This document shows, one piece after another, positions 14,300-21,556 of a DNA stretch of 64,000 nucleotides. The first letter of the stretch is position 1; each line of letters begins with the position of its first letter. A program made the translations under genes and the position numbers. The notes under the pieces are model-generated. The model searched no databases and was not told the origin of the DNA. It saw only the letters and a list, made by a program, of their open reading frames with translations. The DNA is taken from positions 62,001 through 126,000 of IMG/VR virus record IMGVR_UViG_3300021185_002167; one strand, given 5' to 3'. This stretch comes from a virus.

Positions 14300-15021
14300 T
14301 AAAATATATTTTAGGCCTAAGTTTATTTTTTAGTTTAAACTCTTTCGCAGCAGCATCTGATGATAATGAAATTAATATTGCTCAAGTAGGTGATACACTT
14401 ACTTTGTATATTGACCAAGTAGGATACGGTAACAAAATAGGACTTGATAACTTTGACAGTAGTTCAAGTGCTATGCCGATTACTGGGTCATCATTAACTT
14501 TCAATATCGACCAAATAGGTAATGAAAACTTACTCTTTGGTAAACTCACAGCAGATTCTTCATCTTACACTTTAGAGTGGAATGGTGATAATAATGTTTG
14601 GGATTGGATGATTGGAGAAACTGGTTCAGCTGATAGTTCAAACTATTTAGTTGATATAACTGGTGACTCTAATACTATGGACCTAGACCAAGGTTCATTA
14701 TTTAGTGCGGAAAGATTAAATTTTGATTTAACAGTTTTAGGTAGTTCGAACGTATTTGATGTTGACATAGAAACTGATGATGTTATATGGAACTTTGATG
14801 TTACAGGTAGCACAAATAATATTAATACTTTACAAAAAGATGGATACTATAATGAGATTAATTTTACTCTTGATGGTTCCGGAGCTGATGTAGACATTAA
14901 CCAGATATCTGGTACGTGTCCTACAGGAGTTTCAAGTTGTAAGGGTATTATAACACTTGATGTGGATAGTGAAAATGCAACAATTCAAATCAATCAAAAA
15001 GATTCAGCTAACGATAGTTAA
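14296..15021 (+). CDS. Curlin-repeat amyloid-type subunit, copy 1
   Basis: This 241-residue secreted protein has a signal peptide (IKYILGLSLFFSLNSFAAA) and degenerate curlin repeats of the type N-x-(I/V)-x-Q-x-G-x2-N: INIAQVGDTLTL, YIDQVGYGNKI, FNIDQIGNENL, MDLDQGS, VDINQISG, IQINQK. Asn, Asp, Gln and Gly are strongly enriched, as in CsgA/CsgB. Near the C-terminus there is a pair C-x6-C (CPTGVSSC) before the final strand. It is likely the substrate of CsgG. ATG 14296 is used because it gives an intact signal peptide and ATGA coupling to csgG. Repeats are less regular than in enterobacterial CsgA. Confidence 0.83.
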   Translation: MIKYILGLSLFFSLNSFAAASDDNEINIAQVGDTLTLYIDQVGYGNKIGLDNFDSSSSAMPITGSSLTFNIDQIGNENLLFGKLTADSSSYTLEWNGDNNVWDWMIGETGSADSSNYLVDITGDSNTMDLDQGSLFSAERLNFDLTVLGSSNVFDVDIETDDVIWNFDVTGSTNNINTLQKDGYYNEINFTLDGSGADVDINQISGTCPTGVSSCKGIITLDVDSENATIQINQKDSANDS

Positions 15022-16132
15022 TCTTATACTTGTAGGGTTTGTTTCGGCAGACCCTATAGGTTCTATTGTAGAGCAGTCCGGTTCTACGCAAATTAAAAGA
15101 CAACAAGAACAAATAAAAATAACTGATGAGGTACAACCTGATATTCAGTTAAATGATGTAGCTGAAACGGCGAATGGTAAACTAAAAATAAAGTTTTTAG
15201 ATGACGCTCAATTAGATATCAAAGAACATAGTGAAGTGTTAATTGATGAAATATATTATGACCCAGACCCATCACTCTCTAAAATGTCAATGAAGTTTAC
15301 TATGGGAACAGCAAGATTTGCTTCAGGTTCTCTTGGATTAGTAAACAAAGCGAATATAGATATACAAACACCAACAGCCACGATAGGTATTCGTGGTACA
15401 GATTTTACAACAACAATTGATGAACTTGGAAGGTCATTAATTATGTTACTTCCTGATGTAAATGGCGATCCATCAGGAGAGATTACAGTTACAAACGAAG
15501 CTGGAGTTATAACTCTTAATCAAGCTTATCAAGCAACAATGGTATCTTCGTTAAATACAATGCCAACTAAACCTGTTACTATCGGTGGTATTACACCTTC
15601 AATGATTGATAATATGTTTATTGTTAATCCACCAAAAGAAGTAAAAGAAGCTATAGAAGAACAGGTAAAGGATGATTCAAATAAAGACCAAGGATTACTT
15701 GATATAGATTACTTAGAATATAACGAATTAGAAAAAGACTTTGATGATTATGCTAACGATCCTGATTATGACGCTCGAAATGGTAGGATTGATGTTGATT
15801 TTTTAGCTGGTGAATTTTTACCAGACCTTTTAGATGTTGTAGAAGAATTAATTAAAACAACTGTTGTACTTGGAGATAAACAAGGAGCAACTGGTGGAAC
15901 AGCAGGATTTAAACTTGAAGGTGCTCAACTTGGACTGAATAAGGATAGTCAATATAATATATTCTTAGAAGATTCAGGTATTGTATTCTTTAGAGATATT
16001 AATGGTGTCATAAATCTTATATTCGAAGCAGGAGCTTCAGTTAATCTTAATACTGTTGTTGATGGTTATGAAGGAACAATCACAATGAATGGTGGAGACG
16101 ATATAAATATTTACATAAGGCAGGTAAACTAA
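14975..16132 (+). CDS. Secreted FecR-domain protein
   Basis: With ATG 14975 the protein has 385 residues: signal peptide (KKIQLTIVNLILVGFVSA), a FecR domain over roughly residues 30-170 (GSIVEQSGSTQIKR, VAETANGKLKIKFLD, HSEVLIDEIYYD, TPTATIGIRGTDFTTTI), an acidic linker and a beta-rich C-terminal part ending NGGDDINIYIRQVN. Stand-alone secreted FecR proteins often neighbour CHASE2 cyclases in bacteria and are thought to be periplasmic sensory or surface components. Here it sits between two curlin-repeat genes, and the last strand (INIYIRQ) itself looks like a curlin strand. It overlaps the preceding gene by 47 nt. The precise role is unknown. Confidence 0.85.
   Translation: MQQFKSIKKIQLTIVNLILVGFVSADPIGSIVEQSGSTQIKRQQEQIKITDEVQPDIQLNDVAETANGKLKIKFLDDAQLDIKEHSEVLIDEIYYDPDPSLSKMSMKFTMGTARFASGSLGLVNKANIDIQTPTATIGIRGTDFTTTIDELGRSLIMLLPDVNGDPSGEITVTNEAGVITLNQAYQATMVSSLNTMPTKPVTIGGITPSMIDNMFIVNPPKEVKEAIEEQVKDDSNKDQGLLDIDYLEYNELEKDFDDYANDPDYDARNGRIDVDFLAGEFLPDLLDVVEELIKTTVVLGDKQGATGGTAGFKLEGAQLGLNKDSQYNIFLEDSGIVFFRDINGVINLIFEAGASVNLNTVVDGYEGTITMNGGDDINIYIRQVN
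16102..16109 (+). promoter_or_regulatory. Possible internal late promoter box TATAAATA
   Basis: An exact late box lies in the last codons of the FecR gene, 23 nt before the 23-residue ORF and 91 nt before the second curlin gene. It could boost expression of that subunit. Chance occurrence is possible in AT-rich coding sequence. Confidence 0.4.
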
Positions 16133-16203
16133 TGAAAGAAAAAAGAAAAACTCTTGTATCAATTTGGACAAATGGTAAAAAAACAGTGAGAGTATACTCA
16201 TGA
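16132..16203 (+). CDS. Possible 23-residue basic peptide
   Basis: This short frame starts at the FecR stop (TAATG overlap) and ends by ATGA overlap with the next gene. The peptide is basic (MKEKRKTLVSIWTNGKKTVR). The double overlap suggests translation, perhaps only to couple the two flanking genes. Confidence 0.4.
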   Translation: MKEKRKTLVSIWTNGKKTVRVYS

Positions 16204-16847
16204 AAATGATAGCATATATATGGCTTATCTCATTTTGTGCTCTTTCATTTGCAGGAGATAACCACGTACATATAGAACAAGTTGGTGGTGGAGATAATGT
16301 TGAGATTGATGTTACTCAAATAGGATATGATAATGAAATTAATTTTTCATTCGATCATCAAAATAATGTGTTTAACTTAAATCAAACTGGAAGTGGTAAC
16401 TATATTGGTTGGGTTTCCTATTGGGGTTCAGGTAAATCATGGGGTGGTGATGTTGATGGTACTAATAATAGCGAATCAGTTATGCAATTAAACGGTGCGA
16501 CTTATGGTAGACATATATGGGGAAATAGTAATGACGTTGATATATATCAGAATGGAACACATACTCATAACCTAGACTTACATGCTAATTCTGTAGACCA
16601 TGACCTATGGCAAGAAGGAAGTGGTAGTCATTATAATCATACTTATTTTTATGGCTCATCATCTTATTCAGATACAAATATAATGCAAAAAGGAACTGGT
16701 TCTCATAACTCTCAAATCACATTACAAGGTTCATATGCAACTACATTAAATATATTACAACAAGGATCGATTAATCAAGCTTATTCATTAACTCAAAATT
16801 GTCAAACAGTAGGCGGTTGTACAGTATCAATTACTCAAGGAAATTAG
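16200..16847 (+). CDS. Curlin-repeat amyloid-type subunit, copy 2
   Basis: This 215-residue secreted protein has a signal peptide (MIAYIWLISFCALSFAG) and curlin-type repeats: VHIEQVGGGDNV, DVTQIGYDNEI, FNLNQTGSGNYI, VDIYQNGTHTHN, NIMQKGTGSHNS, NILQQGSINQAY, SLTQN. The spacing of Gln-x-Gly-x2-Asn units is about 20-25 residues, as in CsgA. It is His-, Tyr- and Trp-rich in the middle. The C-terminus has C-x5-C (CQTVGGC) directly before a final strand TVSITQGN, paralleling the first curlin-like protein. It is the best candidate major subunit of the cassette. Confidence 0.86.
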   Translation: MKMIAYIWLISFCALSFAGDNHVHIEQVGGGDNVEIDVTQIGYDNEINFSFDHQNNVFNLNQTGSGNYIGWVSYWGSGKSWGGDVDGTNNSESVMQLNGATYGRHIWGNSNDVDIYQNGTHTHNLDLHANSVDHDLWQEGSGSHYNHTYFYGSSSYSDTNIMQKGTGSHNSQITLQGSYATTLNILQQGSINQAYSLTQNCQTVGGCTVSITQGN

Positions 16848-16870
16848 TATAACACTTTGTATTACACTTT

Positions 16871-18709
16871 ATGAAATATTTAACTTCAATATGGACAACT
16901 ATTATACTTGGTATTACACTTTTAGGTGTAAGAATTCTAGACCCTCAGTTATTAGAACAGTTTAGGCTCAGCATATTCGATCAGTATATACAATCTCTTC
17001 CAGTAGAACATTCGAACGATATAGTGTTGATTAATATATCCGAGTCTTCACTCGAAGCTTATGGTCAATACCCTTGGCCACGTCAGAATCACGCAGCAGT
17101 GATTTCTGATTTAAGGAACTCGAATGCTGGCATGATAGGGTTTACTATAATGTTTCCAGAAGAAGATCGTTTCGGAGGTGACACTATCTTTGCGTCTTGG
17201 ATAAAAGATAATGGTATTATTCTTGCACAAGATGCGGATCAAAATGGGAGAAGTTCTAAAGCACCTTATGTAGGGTATGCAACATTTGGTTATTCAGGAG
17301 ATCCATTAGATCTTACATATCGATATAAAGGACTGATTACAAATATAGAAGAATTAGAGAAACATGCATGGGGAGTAGGTCTATTAAATGGAGCTCCTGA
17401 AGTAGATAATCTTACAAGAAGAATACCATTAATGTCTCAAGTTAACGGAGATTTATATCCATCATTTGCATTAGAAACTGTAAGAGCAATGCAAGATAAG
17501 AAATCGTATACAATAAAGTTAAATGAAGCTGGAATTGAAAGTATAGTATTAAGACCTTTTATAATACCAACAGATGAGAGAGGTAGTATATGGTTAAAAT
17601 GGAATACACACTTTGAATCAATTGATTATGATGGACAACCATTACCAGATTTAAAAGGAAAGACAGCAATTATAGGAGTTACTGCAAAAGGTATTGTTCC
17701 TCAAGTATCTACTCCAGCTGGGTTATTATATCCACATCAAATACAAGCAAATGCATTACAGACAATAATATCTGATAATCCTATATCACGGCCTCAATGG
17801 ACTTATCTTGCTGAACTTGCAATGATTCTGATTGGTTCTCTTCTGATTGTATTAACTGTATACTATCTTCCGATATGGGTCGGTGCTGTATCCTTCGTCG
17901 GCTCTGCAATCGCTGTAAGCTTTGCTTCTTATTACGCCTGGTACGAATTTTCTATACTCCTCGATTTATCAGCTACTCTAATAATATATATACTTTTACT
18001 CACCTCATCGAGTTTCAATAATTTTTATAAACAATTCGTATTAAGACAACAAGTAAAGAAACAATTTGGTACATATGTATCTCCTGACTTAGTTAAACAA
18101 TTACAAAAAGACCCATCACTCTTACGATTAGGTGGAGAAAGAAAAGAGATGACCTTTATGTTTATGGATATATGTGGATTCACTCCTATATCAGAATATT
18201 ATAAAAACAAAGATGACCCAGAAGGACTTGTAATTCTTATAAATAATTATTTAGATACTATGACAAAAATCGTTTTAAAGAACGGTGGAACTATAGATAA
18301 ATTTATGGGTGATTGTATCATGGCATTTTGGAATGCTCCACTTGATTGTGAAGACCATGCCTTTAAAGCTGTACAAACATCGATCGAAATATGCGAGGCA
18401 GCTGATGAACTTATACAACAACTTGAAGAGCAAGGTTTACCTAGGATTGATATTGGCATTGGTATCAACACCGGGACTTGTATTGTCGGAAATATGGGTT
18501 CAGAATCTAGATTTGACTATTCCGTCATTGGAGATGCCGTTAACCTCGGGGCTAGACTCGAAGGCCAAACAAGAAATTATGATGGGGTTCGAGTGTTGTT
18601 GGGACCGGAAACTTATAGAAGCTGTAAAGACCGAAGAGTATTTACACAAATCGATAGAATCCGTGTTAAAGGAAAATCCGAGAAAGTTACAATATACTCA
18701 CCAATCTAG
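16871..18709 (+). CDS. CHASE2-domain class III adenylate cyclase
   Basis: This 612-residue membrane enzyme comprises an N-terminal transmembrane helix (about 6-22), a periplasmic CHASE2 sensor (about 30-305, with NISESSLEAYGQYPWPR and GKTAIIGVTAKGI), three further transmembrane helices (about 311-380) and a cytoplasmic class III cyclase domain (about 424-612). Catalytic residues are complete: metal Asp433 (FMDICGFT) and Asp481 (KFMGDCIMAF), adenine-selecting Lys477 and Asp549 (FDYSVIGDAVN), and transition-state Asn558 and Arg562 (VNLGARLE). It should make cAMP from ATP in response to a periplasmic cue. It follows the second curlin-like gene by 23 nt. A phage-encoded cyclase is unusual; coupling to the FecR and curli genes is suggested by the layout. 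Confidence 0.94.
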   Translation: MKYLTSIWTTIILGITLLGVRILDPQLLEQFRLSIFDQYIQSLPVEHSNDIVLINISESSLEAYGQYPWPRQNHAAVISDLRNSNAGMIGFTIMFPEEDRFGGDTIFASWIKDNGIILAQDADQNGRSSKAPYVGYATFGYSGDPLDLTYRYKGLITNIEELEKHAWGVGLLNGAPEVDNLTRRIPLMSQVNGDLYPSFALETVRAMQDKKSYTIKLNEAGIESIVLRPFIIPTDERGSIWLKWNTHFESIDYDGQPLPDLKGKTAIIGVTAKGIVPQVSTPAGLLYPHQIQANALQTIISDNPISRPQWTYLAELAMILIGSLLIVLTVYYLPIWVGAVSFVGSAIAVSFASYYAWYEFSILLDLSATLIIYILLLTSSSFNNFYKQFVLRQQVKKQFGTYVSPDLVKQLQKDPSLLRLGGERKEMTFMFMDICGFTPISEYYKNKDDPEGLVILINNYLDTMTKIVLKNGGTIDKFMGDCIMAFWNAPLDCEDHAFKAVQTSIEICEAADELIQQLEEQGLPRIDIGIGINTGTCIVGNMGSESRFDYSVIGDAVNLGARLEGQTRNYDGVRVLLGPETYRSCKDRRVFTQIDRIRVKGKSEKVTIYSPI

Positions 18710-18725
18710 AGATAGAGAGATTCTA

Positions 18726-19007
18726 TTGACATGGTATTTACTTAATGCATTAGATGTCCATTCAACGTTAAAAGGATTAAAATATTCATGTATAACTGAA
18801 GCCAATCCAATACTGCCAACTGTACCACATAGGGATAATCTCTTAATTCATAAATCAATTGTATTAAGTAGTTTCTTTAATTTAGATCTATGGAGTGCTG
18901 AAGAAATATGGGTAATGAATCTTGTTATGGCTTCTGTTGTTATCGATAATTATAAAATTGTAAATAGATCTAAAAAAAATCCAACAACGTGTCCTAAACG
19001 CGGTTAA
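18726..19007 (+). CDS. Small multi-pass membrane protein (DUF5658-like)
   Basis: This is a 93-residue reading frame after the cyclase. It lacks an ATG; TTG 18726 is the likeliest start, after a GAGAG run. Features are WYLLNALDVHSTLKGL, the motif EANPILPT, a second hydrophobic segment (HKSIVLSSFFNLDLW), a third (WVMNLVMASVVIDNY) and a basic Cys-containing tail. The LN-x2-D-x2-ST...EANP pattern matches, from memory, small DUF5658-type membrane proteins. It closes the cassette before the next early promoter. Function unknown. Confidence 0.65.
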   Translation: MTWYLLNALDVHSTLKGLKYSCITEANPILPTVPHRDNLLIHKSIVLSSFFNLDLWSAEEIWVMNLVMASVVIDNYKIVNRSKKNPTTCPKRG

Positions 19008-19062
19008 AACTGCTGACATAGTGATTGTTGTGTAATTAATTTAATTATTTTCACTCGAACCG

Positions 19063-19091
19063 TTTACATTTGCTCCCAACTAGGGTATAAT
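19063..19091 (+). promoter_or_regulatory. T4-type early promoter
   Basis: TTTACA (19063-19068), 17-nt spacer, TATAAT (19086-19091), CG before the -35 box. The -10 extension is TAGGG here rather than TATGG. The transcript has a normal leader with AAGGAG at 19114-19119 before ATG 19125. The stretch 19008-19062 upstream holds no gene. Confidence 0.9.
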
Positions 19092-19124
19092 ATACCTATA
19101 CAATTTAAAAGATAAGGAGTTTAA

Positions 19125-19424
19125 ATGAATATAACAACAATAAAAGAAATCGTTCAAGAATTTGATGGCATCAAATTTACAACAAGTGGTAAAACTTTCG
19201 AAGGCTATGTCAAAGAAGTTAATGACACTGATATAACTGTAAGAGCATATGATAAAGATGAAGTTGAACCTAATGGGTTAGCTGATCATTCTACATATAT
19301 CTTACCTTACGTAACATTTAAAGGTATTAATTTAGAATGGTTTTATGAAGGACAAGGAGCTGATAATTCAGCAATCGGAATGTCTGGATATTGGGTTAAC
19401 GATTTACAAGAGGTAGTAGCATAA
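19125..19424 (+). CDS. Hypothetical early protein
   Basis: This is a 99-residue soluble protein with strands in the first half (GIKFTTSGKTFEGYVKEV, TDITVRAYDKDEVE) and a Gly/Trp-rich end (EWFYEGQGADNSAIGMSGYW). It has a good AAGGAG ribosome site and early promoter, and its stop overlaps the next ATG. Function unknown. Confidence 0.75.
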   Translation: MNITTIKEIVQEFDGIKFTTSGKTFEGYVKEVNDTDITVRAYDKDEVEPNGLADHSTYILPYVTFKGINLEWFYEGQGADNSAIGMSGYWVNDLQEVVA

Positions 19425-19867
19425 TGAATATAATATTTGATGTAGATGGAACTCTTATGGATATAGAGACAAGAAGAAAATTCCTTGATGAAACACCACC
19501 TAACTGGGATAAGTTTATGGACCCTAGTGAGATGCAAACTGACAAACCAATGGAGCATGTATTTAATTTAGCTGCATGTTTATACGATAGTGGTCATCAA
19601 ATAGTAGTTGTTTCAGCAAGAAACGAAAGACATAGAGAAGTTACAGAAAGCCAGCTAAAAACAGCAGGAGGCGAATTCTGGAGTCATATGTTTTTAAGAC
19701 CAGATGATAGCTACGAGCCAGACCATGAATTCAAACAAAGAGTTCTTAATGAGCTTATCAAAGCTGATTGGAAACCAGACATGATATTCGACGACAGAAA
19801 TTCTGTTGTTGACATGTGGAGATCTAATGGAATCCCTTGTCTACAAGTCGCAGAAGGTAACTTTTAA
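19424..19867 (+). CDS. HAD-type polynucleotide 3'-phosphatase-like protein
   Basis: This is a 147-residue HAD enzyme with motif I FDVDGTL, motif II VVVSARNERHREVTESQL, a later Lys (EFKQRVLNELIK) and motif IV MIFDDRNSVVDMW. The arrangement resembles the phosphatase half of T4 polynucleotide kinase (PseT), which removes 3'-phosphates from nucleic-acid ends. No P-loop kinase half is present. A nucleotide or end-trimming phosphatase in the cytoplasm is likely. Confidence 0.82.
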   Translation: MNIIFDVDGTLMDIETRRKFLDETPPNWDKFMDPSEMQTDKPMEHVFNLAACLYDSGHQIVVVSARNERHREVTESQLKTAGGEFWSHMFLRPDDSYEPDHEFKQRVLNELIKADWKPDMIFDDRNSVVDMWRSNGIPCLQVAEGNF

Positions 19868-19868
19868 G

Positions 19869-19994
19869 ATGGGTAAATTAAGACAATGGTTTAGAAATTG
19901 GCTTGACGTACAAGTAGAAAAGTCATTACAAAGACAAGCAAATAAAATGTTTGATAAAAATAAAGTAAAATATACTGACGGAGACAATACTTGA
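19869..19994 (+). CDS. Small basic hypothetical protein
   Basis: This 41-residue helical, basic peptide (MGKLRQWFRNWLDVQVEKSL) begins one base after the phosphatase stop. No ribosome site stands out, so coupled translation is likely. Unknown function. Confidence 0.5.
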   Translation: MGKLRQWFRNWLDVQVEKSLQRQANKMFDKNKVKYTDGDNT

Positions 19995-20046
19995 GAATAG
20001 AACAACACTTTCTCACAATTATTTCACCAAAAAGTGAAAATAATCC

Positions 20047-20075
20047 TTTACATTTGCTCCCAACTATGGTATAAT
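20047..20075 (+). promoter_or_regulatory. T4-type early promoter
   Basis: TTTACA (20047-20052), 17-nt spacer, TATAAT (20070-20075), TATGG before the -10 box. AAGGAG at 20095-20100 precedes ATG 20109. Just upstream (about 20018-20044) an imperfect inverted repeat, TTATTTCAC/GTGAAAATAA, could be a weak hairpin. Confidence 0.92.
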
Positions 20076-20108
20076 AACTATATATTCAATTGATAAGGAG
20101 TATAAGAT

Positions 20109-20618
20109 ATGAATAAATTAGTAATAAACACGCAATACCTAGAGAACTACGGTACTCAAGAGGACCCTTACATGAAGTTCAAGGGTGGTAATACCTTTGT
20201 ACTTCCTAACTGTGGAGAGTTGGACTCTAACGAAATTGCTACAGTCGTAGCTAGAGTTAGACCATTCATCACTACTACTTTGGCAGAGTCCAATGGCGGT
20301 TGTGAGGAATACATCATTGATTCTACAGTTGTACCACATTCTGCAAAAGCTTGTGAGGACTGGGAAACAATCACTGACTTTTGTTTTGACCAATTCACTG
20401 GTGATGTTCATTTCATCAAAATTACTGACAACCGTGAAGATGGTTGGATGAGAAAAGAAATTCTCGAAGTAACTGAGACATGGACTAACAACCGTGAAAA
20501 CTATAAGAAAGAATTCTTAATGGACGACGGCGATTTATGTGTTGGCGACAAAGAGGCAAATGCCTGGCTTAAACTGAATACAGTAAAACCAAAAATGGAA
20601 AGAAACATAACATTTTAA
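20109..20618 (+). CDS. Conserved hypothetical early protein
   Basis: This 169-residue soluble protein has an N-terminal signature VINTQYLENYGTQED and FKGGNTFVLPN that I recognise from other marine phages without a function. The centre holds Cys/Glu-rich segments (ESNGGCEEYIIDST, KACEDWETI). It has the strongest expression signals of its region: early promoter plus AAGGAG. Base use is slightly more G+C-rich than neighbours. Confidence 0.78.
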   Translation: MNKLVINTQYLENYGTQEDPYMKFKGGNTFVLPNCGELDSNEIATVVARVRPFITTTLAESNGGCEEYIIDSTVVPHSAKACEDWETITDFCFDQFTGDVHFIKITDNREDGWMRKEILEVTETWTNNRENYKKEFLMDDGDLCVGDKEANAWLKLNTVKPKMERNITF

Positions 20619-20628
20619 GGAGTATATT

Positions 20629-20823
20629 ATGGAAAGATATTTAATCACAACAGAGTCATACATATATGCAGAGAACGAAGCAAAAGCAAAGTCACTTGCA
20701 GGATATGTACAAGGCAAACAAAGAAAGTCATATGACAACCAATGTCATGTAACAAAATTAGAGTACGCACCTTTTGGCGGCGGATTCTCAGATACAAATT
20801 TAATTGAAGGAGAAATACTATGA
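20629..20823 (+). CDS. Small hypothetical early protein
   Basis: This 64-residue protein (MERYLITTESYIYAENEAKA, then a Lys/Gln-rich stretch and APFGGGFSDTN) is preceded by AAGGAG at about 20617-20622. No motif. The fold looks like a short alpha/beta unit. Its stop overlaps the next start (ATGA). Confidence 0.7.
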   Translation: MERYLITTESYIYAENEAKAKSLAGYVQGKQRKSYDNQCHVTKLEYAPFGGGFSDTNLIEGEIL

Positions 20824-21104
20824 GTAATACATTTGAATTACTAAAAGCTGAGCTTAATCAGTATAAAGAAGAAAAAGATATGCAAGAAATGATTGCTAAG
20901 CTTGACGCAAGAAAATCAATTATTAAAGAGCAATCTAAATTAACTAAGCAAGTTAAAAAGGCTGGTAAACAATCACCAGGCGGTTTAGACTGTTTCAAAG
21001 AAGAGAATATGTATCATAGCGAAAAGAACATATCTCGTTATCTAGAAGATAGTTCAATCATGCATGCATATGACGCTTCTAAATTAGACCAGGAGTGGAA
21101 CTAA
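20820..21104 (+). CDS. Small helical hypothetical protein
   Basis: This 94-residue protein is coiled-coil-like in the first 55 residues (FELLKAELNQYKEEKDMQEM, then Lys-rich), with a conserved-looking PGGLDCFKEENMYH centre. Coupled to both neighbours by overlaps. Function unknown. Confidence 0.7.
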   Translation: MSNTFELLKAELNQYKEEKDMQEMIAKLDARKSIIKEQSKLTKQVKKAGKQSPGGLDCFKEENMYHSEKNISRYLEDSSIMHAYDASKLDQEWN

Positions 21105-21259
21105 TGAATAGAGGACATCAAAGAGCTATTGCATTACAAACTGCAAGAGATAAAGCAAACGATCCTGACTTTAAATTGTTATGGGATATGAAACTAAGAG
21201 AACTTATTAAAATTGCAGAAAAAGGAGAAAAGGGAAAATGGGCCAATACGATAAAGTAG
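21104..21259 (+). CDS. Small basic hypothetical protein
   Basis: This 51-residue ORF starts in the preceding stop (TAATG) and ends 22 nt inside the next gene. Basic and helical (MNRGHQRAIALQTARDKAND, then LWDMKLRELIKIAEKGEK). The overlaps support it; no family recognised. Confidence 0.6.
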   Translation: MNRGHQRAIALQTARDKANDPDFKLLWDMKLRELIKIAEKGEKGKWANTIK

Positions 21260-21537
21260 TAGAAAAGCAAAGAATAAAAATTGCAGCTGAAGAGTGGGCA
21301 GGTAAAGTTAAATCAATACATGCTCATAGCTTATCAAGTTTGTATTATGATGATCGACCACAAGATACTCAAGGCAATAAAAGCGTAGTTGATATAGAAT
21401 ATAACTCAGGAAGAGTTGAAAGAAAACTTATTAATACAGGAGAAACCTTTATCTTTGACAAATATGAACTTAAGGGCAATGACCTTTTACAGACGTTTGG
21501 CCAAAATAATGAAAATAATCCTTTACATTTGACTTAA
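21238..21537 (+). CDS. Hypothetical early protein
   Basis: This is a 99-residue protein with a helical N-terminal part (VVEKQRIKIAAEEWAGKVKS) and beta-strands later (SVVDIEYNSGRVERKLI, ETFIFDKYELKG). AAAGGAG lies upstream in the preceding gene. The last codons overlap the next early promoter, a sign of compact packing. Function unknown. Confidence 0.72.
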   Translation: MGQYDKVVEKQRIKIAAEEWAGKVKSIHAHSLSSLYYDDRPQDTQGNKSVVDIEYNSGRVERKLINTGETFIFDKYELKGNDLLQTFGQNNENNPLHLT

Positions 21538-21550
21538 AGTATGGTATAAT
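21522..21550 (+). promoter_or_regulatory. T4-type early promoter inside a coding end
   Basis: TTTACA (21522-21527), 17-nt spacer, TATAAT (21545-21550), TATGG before the -10 box. The -35 box lies within the last codons of the preceding gene. ATG 21557 is 6 nt after the -10 box, so the mRNA is predicted leaderless. Confidence 0.92.
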
Positions 21551-21556
21551 ATACAT

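Noticed and set aside
18238-18245. TATAAATA box inside the cyclase gene
   Set aside because: It lies deep in coding sequence with no gene start nearby on the plus strand; expected by chance in AT-rich DNA.
18309-18725. N-terminal extension of the small membrane protein into the cyclase gene
   Set aside because: The overlapping frame has no protein-like features, whereas the cyclase frame encodes conserved catalytic residues.
20139-20411. Minus-strand ORFs opposite the 169-residue early gene
   Set aside because: Two competing frames without ribosome site or promoter; shadows of the plus-strand gene.
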